From contig NZ_CANMPJ010000002.1 in NCBI RefSeq assembly GCF_947499705.1, positions 124,001 to 188,000 of the forward strand: a DNA stretch of 64,000 nucleotides. Direction: 5' to 3'. The position numbers and the translations under genes are program-made. Below are positions 56,658-64,000 of the stretch, in pieces. The notes beneath the pieces are model-generated. The model made no database searches and was not told the DNA's origin. It saw nothing but the letters and a program-made list of their open reading frames with translations. Numbering within the stretch: position 1 is the stretch's first letter; the number at the start of each line of letters is the position of its first letter. Source of the DNA: an uncultured Erythrobacter sp. (GTDB lineage Bacteria; Pseudomonadota; Alphaproteobacteria; Sphingomonadales; Sphingomonadaceae).

Positions 56658-57089
56658 GTGATCTCCATCGCTCTTGCTGCGCTGCTAATCGCTGCGACAA
56701 TCTTCATCCACTACGAAACCTTGCGCCTCGTGTCGCTCGGCGCGACCGATCTGAATGTGCGCCCGCGGATGAGAATGTGGATGATGCTGAGCGGCGCGTT
56801 GCTTTCGCATCTGGTGCATATCGCTCTCTATGCGGTTGGCTTCATCCTGATGGAGTTCGAGTTCGGCCTCGGCACGATCGCCGGTCCGGATTCGGGCATT
56901 TACAACGACGCATTCTACTTCTCGATCACCAGCTACACGACGCTGGGCATCGGCGACATCTATCCGACCGGGCAGGTGCGGCTGCTCAGCGGAATCGAAG
57001 CGCTCAACGGGCTGGTCATGGTCACATGGACCGCCTCGATGACGTATCTGCATATGGAGCGATACTGGAAGACCGGACTGCCGGGCTAA
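56658..57089 (+). CDS. Two-helix K+ channel-like protein
   Basis: The GTG start at 56658 follows AGAGGCG. The 143-residue protein has hydrophobic segments at about 3-25, 42-65 and 105-125 and a pore-loop sequence ITSYTTLGIGDIYPTG between the last two. TTLGIGD matches the K+-channel filter consensus T-x-x-T/V-G-Y/I-G-D. The layout is like other small Ion_trans_2 proteins, but no regulatory domain is seen. Its end overlaps the stop of the convergent kynU gene by four bases. Confidence 0.82.
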   Translation: MISIALAALLIAATIFIHYETLRLVSLGATDLNVRPRMRMWMMLSGALLSHLVHIALYAVGFILMEFEFGLGTIAGPDSGIYNDAFYFSITSYTTLGIGDIYPTGQVRLLSGIEALNGLVMVTWTASMTYLHMERYWKTGLPG

Positions 57090-58315
57090 GTAACTGACGA
57101 CCGCTCGCTAAATTCGTCACGCCGCCACTCTTTGCCTTCCATCACTTCTGCCAAGTGGCCTGCTGCCGACGCCATATCCTCGAAGCTCAAATAGGCAGGC
57201 GCAAAGCCCAGTCGCAGCACGTCGGGATCACGAAAGTCCCCGATCACACCACGCGCTATCAAAGCCTGGCAGATCGCGTAGGCCTGTGGATGGCGAAAAC
57301 TCAGCTGGCTACCACGCTCGGCGCTATTTGCCGGGCTGATGCAGTCCAGACCAATGCCGCGCTCCGTCAGGCATTCGAGGAAGAATTCCGACAACGCCTG
57401 TGATTTGGCGTGCAGCCGGTCAACCCCGATCTCTGCGATCAGATCGACGCCCACTTCGAGTGCGGTGAGGCCAAGGATTGGCGAGGTGCCGCATTGCAAC
57501 TGCTCGATTCCCGGAGCCGCTTCATATTCGTCGACAAAGGCAAAAGGTCGCGCGTGACCGAACCAACCGGTAAGCGGCTGTTTGAGATCGGCGTGATGGC
57601 GCTCAGCGACATAGGCGAAGGCAGGAGCGCCCGGCCCCCCGCACAAATATTTGTAGCCGCAGCCGGTGGCAAAATCGGCAGCACAACGATTGAGATCGAC
57701 AGGCAGCGCTCCGGTGGTGTGGGAGAGATCCCACAAGACGAGCGCTCCGGCTTGATGCGCTGCCTCGGTCAAAGCCTGCATGTCGAAAAGGTCGCCGGTT
57801 TTGTAATGTGCATGGGTCAGCATCAGCAGCGCGACATCGTCGCCCAGCGCTTCAAGCAGTTGATCGCGCTGAGCCAGCCGCTGCTGCGCCAAACCCTGCC
57901 GTTCTAGCCCTTCGATCATGTAGATGTCTGTCGGGAAGTTGCCGGGTTCGGATAGAACGACTTTGCGGCCCGGGCGCATCTGCAGCGCGGTGGAGATCAG
58001 TTTGAACAGGTTCACGCTGACCGTGTCGCAGGCGATCACCTCTTGCGGCTGCGCGCCGATCAGTGGAGCTATCTTGGCACCAACACGCGATCCCATTTCG
58101 AACCAGTCCGCATCGTTCCAACTGCGGATCAGCCCCTGGCCCCATTCCTGCTCAACCGCGCGCTGCATTGCCGCAGGGGTGGCGATGGGCAGTGCGCCGA
58201 GCGAATTGCCGTCGAGGTAAATCACACCCTCTGGCAACGTGAAGCGCTCGCGATATGCTGCAAGCGGATCGGCGGCATCCAATTCCCGCGCGCGTGCGAT
58301 CAGGTCACTAGGCAT
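57086..58315 (-). CDS. kynU: Kynureninase
   Basis: Start at 58315 (MPSDLIARARELDAADPL) is chosen over an upstream in-frame ATG; it overlaps the kynB end by eight bases. The 409-residue PLP enzyme shows IYLDGNSLGALP, the loop LWDLSHTTGALPVDL and the PLP-binding Lys in GCGYKYLCGGPGAPAF. It cleaves kynurenine to anthranilate and alanine, the third step of the local pathway. Confidence 0.96.
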   Translation of the reverse strand: MPSDLIARARELDAADPLAAYRERFTLPEGVIYLDGNSLGALPIATPAAMQRAVEQEWGQGLIRSWNDADWFEMGSRVGAKIAPLIGAQPQEVIACDTVSVNLFKLISTALQMRPGRKVVLSEPGNFPTDIYMIEGLERQGLAQQRLAQRDQLLEALGDDVALLMLTHAHYKTGDLFDMQALTEAAHQAGALVLWDLSHTTGALPVDLNRCAADFATGCGYKYLCGGPGAPAFAYVAERHHADLKQPLTGWFGHARPFAFVDEYEAAPGIEQLQCGTSPILGLTALEVGVDLIAEIGVDRLHAKSQALSEFFLECLTERGIGLDCISPANSAERGSQLSFRHPQAYAICQALIARGVIGDFRDPDVLRLGFAPAYLSFEDMASAAGHLAEVMEGKEWRRDEFSERSSVT

Positions 58316-58940
58316 CGGAAAGCTCGCGCAGGATCGCACGAACGGGTGAAGCGTCCCCGCCGACAATCGGCAGGGGCAAAGCGATCAACTCGTACCGGCC
58401 CTCCGGCACTTGATCGAGCACCAGCCCCTCAAGCACCCGCATATCGTGCTTCAACACCGCCTTATGCGCATCCATCGTCTTGGAGCTTTGCGGGTCGATA
58501 GAAGGTCCATCGAGACCGACCAGCTTGACGCCCTGCACCGCGAGCCATTCGATTGTCTCAGGCGCGATGGCGGTTGTGTCGGCATCCCACGCGTCGCGGG
58601 GAAATGTTTCGAAGGTTCTGAACAGGACACGGTCGGCGCTGCGAAGGTGCGGCAGATCAGCAACCTCGATTGCTGGACCCACACCGCGCGCATCCACCAC
58701 CAGACACTCACCGAGATAGGGCTCTAAATCGACCGAGGCGATATCTGGCGCGGTCTGCGAATAATGTAGGGGCGCATCGGCATGCGCACCGGTATGAGTA
58801 GACATCGTCAACGCCGAAACATTGACCGGCGAGCCTTCCTCCATCTGCCATGTACGCGCCTGCTCGAAAGCAGTGTCGCCCGGCCACACAGGCACATCGG
58901 GATGCAGCTTTTGCGAAATATCCCAGATCCGCCGGCTCAT
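58308..58940 (-). CDS. kynB: Kynurenine formamidase
   Basis: The 210-residue protein has the cyclase-type metal motif STHTGAHADAPLHY near residues 48-61 and the family opening RRIWDISQKLHPDVPVWPGDTAF. It hydrolyses N-formylkynurenine to kynurenine and formate using zinc. Its start overlaps the kynA stop by four bases. Confidence 0.96.
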   Translation of the reverse strand: MSRRIWDISQKLHPDVPVWPGDTAFEQARTWQMEEGSPVNVSALTMSTHTGAHADAPLHYSQTAPDIASVDLEPYLGECLVVDARGVGPAIEVADLPHLRSADRVLFRTFETFPRDAWDADTTAIAPETIEWLAVQGVKLVGLDGPSIDPQSSKTMDAHKAVLKHDMRVLEGLVLDQVPEGRYELIALPLPIVGGDASPVRAILRELSDA

Positions 58941-59728
58941 ATGGCGGTCCGCACACTGAGCAATTCAGGGAAAAACGCCTGCTTCAGCACGCCCGCCAGG
59001 TAGGGCACACCCGGCGTCCCTCCTGTGCCGCGTTTGAAACCGATAATCCGCTCGACGGTCTTGAGGTGCCCAAAACGCCAGCGTTGGAAATGATACTCGA
59101 GGTCGACGAGCTTCTCCGCTAGCTCATAAAGATCCCAATGCGCTTGCGGGTCGCGGTAGATGTCAGCCCAAGCCGCTTCGACCGATACATTGTGCTCGTA
59201 GGCTGCTCTAGGGTCGCGTTCTGTCGCCTTAGGGTCGATGGTAAAGCCGCGCCGCGCCAATAGCTGGATCGCGGAATCATAAAGGCTTGCTCTTGCGGTT
59301 TCCGCCTCTAGCCGCTCCGACCAATCGGCGTTCTCGGCATGCAGGCGAATGTGCTTCGCATCGCGCCCACCAAGCATGAATTCCATCATCCGATATTGCG
59401 CCGACTGGAACCCGCTCGACGCACCGAGAAAGGGCCGGATGCGTGAGTAATCGTGCGGCGTCATCGTGCTCAGCACATCCCAGCTCTGGATCAATTGCTG
59501 CTGCGCCCGCGCCACCCGCGCCAGCATCTTGAAAGCCGGTCGCAAATCGTCACGCTCGATATGCTCACGCGCTTCGGTCAGCTCATGCAGACAGAGTTTG
59601 AGCCACAGCTCGCTGGCCTGATGGACAACGATGAACAGCATCTCGTCATGCGCATCAGAAGAGGGGTGCTGCGCGGTGAGCACCTTGTCGAGATCGAGAT
59701 AGCTGGAATAGGTGACGTCGCTGGTCAT
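58937..59728 (-). CDS. kynA: Tryptophan 2,3-dioxygenase
   Basis: The 263-residue heme enzyme has the conserved HDEMLFIVVHQASELWLKL near residues 27-45, the substrate-binding GASSGFQSAQYRMMEFMLG, and FKRGTGGTPGVPYL near the C-terminus. It opens the indole ring of tryptophan with O2 to N-formylkynurenine. It is the first gene of the kynA-kynB-kynU operon. No KynR-type Lrp regulator is adjacent. Confidence 0.97.
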   Translation of the reverse strand: MTSDVTYSSYLDLDKVLTAQHPSSDAHDEMLFIVVHQASELWLKLCLHELTEAREHIERDDLRPAFKMLARVARAQQQLIQSWDVLSTMTPHDYSRIRPFLGASSGFQSAQYRMMEFMLGGRDAKHIRLHAENADWSERLEAETARASLYDSAIQLLARRGFTIDPKATERDPRAAYEHNVSVEAAWADIYRDPQAHWDLYELAEKLVDLEYHFQRWRFGHLKTVERIIGFKRGTGGTPGVPYLAGVLKQAFFPELLSVRTAI

Positions 59729-59764
59729 GGCCCATGCCCTAGCGTGAATGTCGCCGCGAGAAAA

Positions 59765-60181
59765 CTAACCCTCGATTACGCGGGTTTCGGGATGGTGCTT
59801 ATCGAGGTGCTTCTTGATGATCCGCAGGTTGCGTGTGTTGGATCGAAACACGAAGTCCGCGGCATCGCCGACCACCGGAACTAGACCGAGAACCGTGTCG
59901 AACGCCACATTGCCGCCCATGCGCATCAAATGCCATTTCGACATGCCAAGATTGCGCGCTTCCCAGACGATGTAGGCACCGAGGGCGGTGGTCACGAAAT
60001 CGCCGAGGACAGGGACCAGTCCGATCAGCGCGTCCAAACCAATGGGAACGTTGATACCCGGCACACGAAAACTGCGTTCGAGCAGCAATTCCAGCGTTTC
60101 GACCCGCGCGCGGATCGAAGCCGGGTCGGTGCCGGTAGGCAGGCTAATCTGGGCCGTTTGCAGTCGTTCAGGGCCGTCCAA
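59765..60181 (-). CDS. DUF4112 protein
   Basis: The 138-residue protein has the DUF4112 pattern: LLERSFRVPGINVPIGLDALIGLVPVLGDF, then a second, similar half FDTVLGLVPVVGDAADFVFRSN. The two G-L-V-P-V-x-G-D repeats suggest paired membrane-dipping hairpins. It lies on the minus strand between kynA and the peptide-binding lipoprotein gene. Function is unknown. Confidence 0.88.
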   Translation of the reverse strand: MDGPERLQTAQISLPTGTDPASIRARVETLELLLERSFRVPGINVPIGLDALIGLVPVLGDFVTTALGAYIVWEARNLGMSKWHLMRMGGNVAFDTVLGLVPVVGDAADFVFRSNTRNLRIIKKHLDKHHPETRVIEG

Positions 60182-60199
60182 TGTGCTCTCCTTTGCCCT

Positions 60200-61666
60200 C
60201 TAAATGGTGGGTTGGGACAGCGGGAACAAGGGGTGGAGGCCCCATTGGTTGGGTACATAGGCCCCAATCGCGCCGCGCACGAGCGACCAGCGGACCGGTG
60301 CGCCGAGGGGAATAAACACCTCTTCTGCCACCAATGCAGCATGCGCCTGCGCGAAGGCTTGTTGCTTCGCTTCCGGGTCTCGGATCGTCAGCGACTGCTG
60401 CACCAATTCATCGGCTTCTGCCGAACAAAGGCCGATTTCCAGCTCGCAATTGAACTGATTCAGGAACCACCGCGGCGATGAATAGCGCGCCAGCCGGTCT
60501 CGCATTTCAAGGTCCGCCCCCTCCCCGGGAGCCACCCGGATCGCGGCAACGCCGATGGCGGCCCAGTTTTGGGCGAGCTGCTGGAACAACAGATCGCTTC
60601 CCGGCCCCTCGGGCAGTGAGACCCTGACCTCGCGTGCTTCGCCTTCGGCCGGCTGCCACTGAGCGATCCTTTGCGCGGCGATATTTCTGCGAGCGTCGAT
60701 ATCGAGATCGCTCCACCTGTCAGGGTCCAGCGCTGCACCCGCAAGCAGGCTTGGCGGCACGATCCAACTGGTCGGCTGCCAGCCGCCCAATCCGAATGGC
60801 TCAATCAATCCGCTGCGGTCCAATGCCATCGATAGGGCTTCGCGCCGGGCGGGGTCAGCAAGCAATCCGTCGTCGCTGCGAAACACCAGTCCAAACACAC
60901 CAAGCGCCGGATCGACTTGCACCGTCCCACGCGAAAGAGGGCCGAGTTCGGCGAGAGGGAATCCCGATAAGCGCCCATTCAGAAGCAGATCGACAGCACC
61001 GCTGGAAAAGGCCTCAACCGATGCTTCGACCGGCATCGCCTGAACCGTGAGGGTTCGGGCAATTTCCTCCCAATCCTCTCTTGCCGGAAGGCCGCGCTCC
61101 TCCGGCGGCAAGGCGCTCAGGCGGGCGAGCATTTGCTCATCATCCTGCGACATCACCATCGGTCCGGAACCGCTACCGCTTTTCAAGAGGCCAAGCTCTG
61201 GCTGAGCAATCAATCTCAGAAATTCGGGCATCGGGCTCGACAATCGCACCTCGATAACACGCCCGGTCATCGCCCGGATGTCGGTTATCTTGGCGAGATC
61301 GAGGCCAAGCGAGGTTCCCTCGAGCCGCGTGATCGTGTCGCGAAGCAATTGCCGGATATCGGCTGCCGTAACCGGCTCACCGTCGGGCCAGTCGGAGGCG
61401 CGAAGACGAAAAATGTAGCTAAGGCCATCATCGGCGACGATCCAGCGTTCGGCGATGGCAGGAACAATCTGCCCAGCCGGATCGAGAGCTACAAGCCCTT
61501 CTACCGTCGCGGCGCGAACATGCTGAGCTGCTGGAGAGAGGCGAACGCCCTGCTCGAATAGGCTTTCCGGTTCGCCGACTATTGCAACTTCGATCGGGCC
61601 ATTGTCATTCGAAGGACCGCACGATCCCAGAAACACAAGGCTCAAAAGAAGAAGACAGAATCGCAT
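60200..61666 (-). CDS. Peptide/nickel ABC transporter substrate-binding lipoprotein (SBP_bac_5)
   Basis: The 488-residue protein has a lipoprotein signal (lipobox LGSC) and family 5 solute-binding traits: the domain start IEVAIVGEPESLF, LAPAIAERW-type VPAIAERWIVADDGLSYIFRLR with WPDGEPVTAADI, and ALSMALDRSGLIEPFGLG. No permease or ATPase genes are adjacent, so it is an orphan binding protein. It would bind peptides or similar ligands in the periplasm, or may act as a chaperone or signal. Confidence 0.85.
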   Translation of the reverse strand: MRFCLLLLSLVFLGSCGPSNDNGPIEVAIVGEPESLFEQGVRLSPAAQHVRAATVEGLVALDPAGQIVPAIAERWIVADDGLSYIFRLRASDWPDGEPVTAADIRQLLRDTITRLEGTSLGLDLAKITDIRAMTGRVIEVRLSSPMPEFLRLIAQPELGLLKSGSGSGPMVMSQDDEQMLARLSALPPEERGLPAREDWEEIARTLTVQAMPVEASVEAFSSGAVDLLLNGRLSGFPLAELGPLSRGTVQVDPALGVFGLVFRSDDGLLADPARREALSMALDRSGLIEPFGLGGWQPTSWIVPPSLLAGAALDPDRWSDLDIDARRNIAAQRIAQWQPAEGEAREVRVSLPEGPGSDLLFQQLAQNWAAIGVAAIRVAPGEGADLEMRDRLARYSSPRWFLNQFNCELEIGLCSAEADELVQQSLTIRDPEAKQQAFAQAHAALVAEEVFIPLGAPVRWSLVRGAIGAYVPNQWGLHPLFPLSQPTI

Positions 61667-61738
61667 TACCAGATGCGATTAGCACCTTGGAACGAACGGG
61701 TCAGCGCAGATATGCGCCAAACCCTGTCAGAAACTGTC

Positions 61739-62116
61739 TTAGACCTTGCGGACGTTCAGCGGGTCAGGCGTTTTCGGCGCCCGGTGCTGCCAAGACCGTT
61801 CGATAACCGCAGGATCATCGGCCTGTGGTTCGGCGGTGCCGCCGCGAGCGTGCTGAGAATCGATTTCTTCATCGAACGCGATACCAAAGCGGTTATCCTG
61901 GACCCACGCGACAGTGCCTTCGACCTGGCCGAGATTGCGCAGCTCGATCAGCAACCGATTGCCGCGTTTGACGCGCAGATTGCCTTCGCCCATCATTCCG
62001 CCATCCGAAAGGTTGCGCACACGGATCCGGTGCGAATCCTCACCCTGTTCGACGCGAATGTTGGCGAGCAGAAACAAGCTGTCGCGCGATACGCTCCGTG
62101 TCTCAACACCCGTCAT
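61739..62116 (-). CDS. PilZ domain protein
   Basis: Start at 62116 (MTGVETR) has AGGAGA upstream. The 125-residue product is a single PilZ domain: SVSRDSLFLLANIRVEQG at the N-terminus and the signature VRNLSDGGMMGEGN (N-x-S-x-x-G), then VAWVQDNRFGIAFDE. The loop-1 Arg pair is partly present (R at about 7 and 11), so binding of cyclic di-GMP is likely but not certain. The tail is Ala/Glu/Pro-rich. It may link second-messenger levels to surface functions such as curli, but nothing in the sequence ties them. Confidence 0.82.
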   Translation of the reverse strand: MTGVETRSVSRDSLFLLANIRVEQGEDSHRIRVRNLSDGGMMGEGNLRVKRGNRLLIELRNLGQVEGTVAWVQDNRFGIAFDEEIDSQHARGGTAEPQADDPAVIERSWQHRAPKTPDPLNVRKV

Positions 62117-62299
62117 CTTCGGATCATCTCCTAGGCAAATCCATGAATCGAGGACCCGCAACGGCGCGGATTCAGCTCTCGATACGTGTCAATCGAGTTA
62201 GGATAGGAAGGCTAATGCATCGTTAATGCTTGTACGTTCGCGACACTGTTCGAACATGCCGTCCCATAGTGGCACGACAATCGCGAAACGATTTAACGA

Positions 62300-62758
62300 T
62301 CAATCGTCGCGCGAAACTTTTTCGCGGCGCTCATGCGCTTCCTGCGCCTCGACCGTCATGGTTGCGACAGGCCGCGCGATCAGCCTGCGTAATCCGATTG
62401 GATCGCCGGTCACCTCGCAATAGCCATATTCGCCTTCGTCGATGCGGCGAAGGGCGGAGTCGATTTTCGAGATCAGTTTGCGTTGACGGTCACGAGTGCG
62501 CAGTTCGATACCCCAATCGGTCTCACTTGACGCGCGATCGTTCAGGTCAGCCTCGCGGATTGGCCCATCCTGCAATGACTGCAAGGTTTGATCCGCCGCG
62601 TCGTGGATTGAGCGCTTCCACTCAATCAACAGCACACGGAAATAGTGCTGCTGAATCTCATTCATGTACTCCTCGTCCTCAGACGGAGTGTAATCCGCAG
62701 GAAGCACACGTTTTGCATTTTCGAGGATGTCGGATTCGTTAGACGCCGCCGTGGCCAT
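62300..62758 (-). CDS. dksA: DksA family transcription factor, single-cysteine type
   Basis: The 152-residue protein has the long coiled coil with the tip motif DLNDRAS, the acidic pair needed in the RNA polymerase channel. The zinc finger region YGYCEVTGDPIGLRRLIARP has a single cysteine in place of the canonical CxxC...CxxC set. Similar Cys-poor DksAs are known in alphaproteobacteria. With ppGpp it adjusts rRNA and amino acid promoters. It is on the minus strand before the PilZ gene (183 bases). Confidence 0.92.
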   Translation of the reverse strand: MATAASNESDILENAKRVLPADYTPSEDEEYMNEIQQHYFRVLLIEWKRSIHDAADQTLQSLQDGPIREADLNDRASSETDWGIELRTRDRQRKLISKIDSALRRIDEGEYGYCEVTGDPIGLRRLIARPVATMTVEAQEAHERREKVSRDD

Positions 62759-62993
62759 GTGGTCCTCTTCGCCCTTTCAACTCCCGCGAGACTGTCCCGT
62801 CCTTGGCGCCCGGATGTTTCCGTTAGCCTACCTGCCCCCCAGCAAGTCGAAGCGTTCGGGCGGCCTATAGGCGCGAGGTCGTAGCGGCACAAGTCGCTTT
62901 GCAACGCGCGAACAGAACGGGGGATGAATTGACCGATAACCCCGGATTTTCATGGAGAAGGCCGGCTCTTGGTTAAAGAAACCCGTGACGCTG

Positions 62994-63009
62994 TTAACCA
63001 TTTGTTGAC
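62994..63009 (+). promoter_or_regulatory. Near-consensus CtrA box before the Sel1-like gene
   Basis: TTAA-CCATTTG-TTGAC differs by one base from TTAA-N7-TTAAC and lies 70 bases before the Sel1-like start. As in the ctrA upstream region this box is on the coding strand. Regulation by CtrA is inferred. Confidence 0.45.
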
Positions 63010-63078
63010 CCTGATCTTGGAGGTCTGTGTTCAAGCGATCGGCAGGGGGGCTGTTTCGCCAAACACGGGGAATACAAA

Positions 63079-63408
63079 ATGGAACTCAAATCGATTGATG
63101 GGGGCAATTTCAAACCAGTCGACAGCAACGAACCGGATCTGGTCGTAGCACGCTGCCTTGCTGCCGCCGCACAAGGTGACACGTCGGCCTATTTCGATCT
63201 TGGCGTCGCCTACTCGACCGGTAGCAACGGGCTCGACTGCGACCTTGTTGAAGCGCACAAATGGTTCAACCTCGCCGCTTCGCGCGGTCACGATGAAGCC
63301 GCTTGGTGCCGCGCCGACATTTCGGACGAAATGACCGCACGCGAAATCGCCGAAGCACAGCGACGCGCACGCCAGTGGATTGCGGAAGAACGCCGCCACG
63401 CGGCCTGA
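63079..63408 (+). CDS. Sel1-like repeat protein
   Basis: The 109-residue cytoplasmic protein has one to two Sel1-type helical repeats: the segment A-A-A-Q-G-D-T-S-A-Y-F-D-L-G-V-A-Y with the following DLVEAHKWFNLAASRGHDEAA gives the classic repeat pattern, and RADISDEMTAREIAEAQRRARQW ends the solenoid. Sel1 repeats mediate protein contacts. No signal peptide is present. A possible CtrA box lies upstream (62994-63009). Confidence 0.85.
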   Translation: MELKSIDGGNFKPVDSNEPDLVVARCLAAAAQGDTSAYFDLGVAYSTGSNGLDCDLVEAHKWFNLAASRGHDEAAWCRADISDEMTAREIAEAQRRARQWIAEERRHAA

Positions 63409-63417
63409 TCGGCCAGT

Positions 63418-64000
63418 CTAATTCTCTTTCTTGAAGGGCGTCCGCTCACCTAAAAACAACTGATCCGTCGCGACGCCTTCACGCTCGCGCTCGAGAAAAT
63501 CGGCAACCGCCGCGCGAAAGCCCGGGTCCGCCAGCCAATGCGCGGAATAGGTCTGCACTGGCTCGTATCCCCGCGCGAGCTTGTGCCCACCTTGCGCCCC
63601 AGCTTCGACACGCGGCAATCCCAATTCGATCGCCAAGTCGATTGCCTGATAATAGCACAGCTCGAAATGCAGGAAGCGCACATCGCGTGTGCATCCCCAA
63701 TAGCGGCCATAGATTGCCTCTGCGCCGATGAAATTGAGCGCACCGGCAATTGGTGTGTCGTCATCGAAGGCCAGGATCAGCACCATCCTGTCGCCCATTC
63801 TTTCGCCCAACAGTGTAAACGCGTCGCGCGTCAGATACGGCGTGCCCCATTTTCGCGCACCAGTGTCCTGATAAAACACCCAGAATGCATCCCAGTGCTT
63901 AGGTTTAATGTCGCCGCCTGACAGGCGCTCGATCCTAAGCCCATCCTGCGCCGCCGCGCGTTCCTTGCGCAGGTTCTTGCGCTTGCGCGATGCGAGTTCG
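63418..64000 (-). CDS. GNAT/FemAB-like acyltransferase, 5' end cut by the window
   Basis: The frame runs open through the right edge, so the start lies beyond 64000. About 194 C-terminal residues are visible; the upstream part reads ELASRKRKNLRKERAAAQDG and then KPKHWDAFWVFYQDTGARKWGTPYL. The later GALNFIGAEAIYGRYWGC, FLHFELCYYQAIDLAI and EAGAQGGHKLARGYEP are typical of the DUF482/peptidogalycan-type GNAT family. Substrate unknown. The stop is eleven bases after the convergent Sel1-like gene. Confidence 0.85.
   Translation of the reverse strand, partial: ELASRKRKNLRKERAAAQDGLRIERLSGGDIKPKHWDAFWVFYQDTGARKWGTPYLTRDAFTLLGERMGDRMVLILAFDDDTPIAGALNFIGAEAIYGRYWGCTRDVRFLHFELCYYQAIDLAIELGLPRVEAGAQGGHKLARGYEPVQTYSAHWLADPGFRAAVADFLEREREGVATDQLFLGERTPFKKEN

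Overview
The window looks like a chromosomal segment of a high-GC alphaproteobacterium of the Sphingomonadales (Erythrobacter/Altererythrobacter type). This is inferred from the CtrA response regulator, the prmC-prfA order next to a DUF4167 gene, a single-cysteine DksA, CsgH-type curli genes and the short GC-rich intergenic repeats. No rRNA, tRNA, phage, transposase or CRISPR locus was found. About 55 genes fill the window, and most are ordinary chromosomal genes.

Region by region. 1-5.1 kb: a plus-strand curli-like amyloid operon with three curlin-repeat proteins (the first cut by the window edge), a secreted protein of unknown role and a CsgH-type amyloid chaperone. It is met tail-to-tail by a 512-residue membrane protein of unknown function (5.1-6.6 kb). 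6.9-12.4 kb: a MATE exporter, groES-groEL behind a perfect CIRCE operator, and a DUF885 lipoprotein. 12.5-16.5 kb: a DUF305/LVIVD secreted protein, a beta-lactamase-fold hydrolase and an alanine-rich lipoprotein. 16.8-22.1 kb: polA and a two-AAA Cdc48-type ATPase whose upstream region carries an 18-bp perfect palindrome and a same-strand intrinsic terminator. 22.5-28.6 kb: the two subunits of a 3-oxoacid CoA-transferase split by two unrelated small genes, then a secreted protein, a CaiB-type CoA-transferase and a DUF418 membrane protein.

28.6-36.9 kb: metK, lnt, a DUF4167 gene, prmC, prfA, hisS and ppa (methylation, lipoprotein maturation and translation functions). 37-42.2 kb: lptB and rpoN flanked by a 57-nt inverted repeat, ctrA with a likely autoregulatory CtrA box, and an MscS channel. 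42.3-49 kb: a methyltransferase, trmB, two Tat-exported proteins (DUF1353 and a DUF917 lipoprotein), an M50-like membrane protease and maeB. 49.2-57.1 kb: mutS, a hydroxyacyl-CoA dehydrogenase, a cobalamin adenosyltransferase, a HIG1-like protein, gluQ, an HNH nuclease, an S41 protease and a K+-channel-like protein. 57.1-59.7 kb: an overlapping kynA-kynB-kynU operon turning tryptophan into anthranilate. 59.8-64 kb: DUF4112, a peptide-binding lipoprotein, PilZ, dksA, a Sel1-like protein behind a second near-consensus CtrA box, and a truncated acyltransferase.

Most interesting parts: the curli operon, with strong hairpins between its long curlin genes and one gene lacking a convincing start codon; the upstream region of the Cdc48-type gene (palindrome plus terminator, so either an attenuated leader or an sRNA); and the Tat-lipoprotein form of a DUF917 enzyme.
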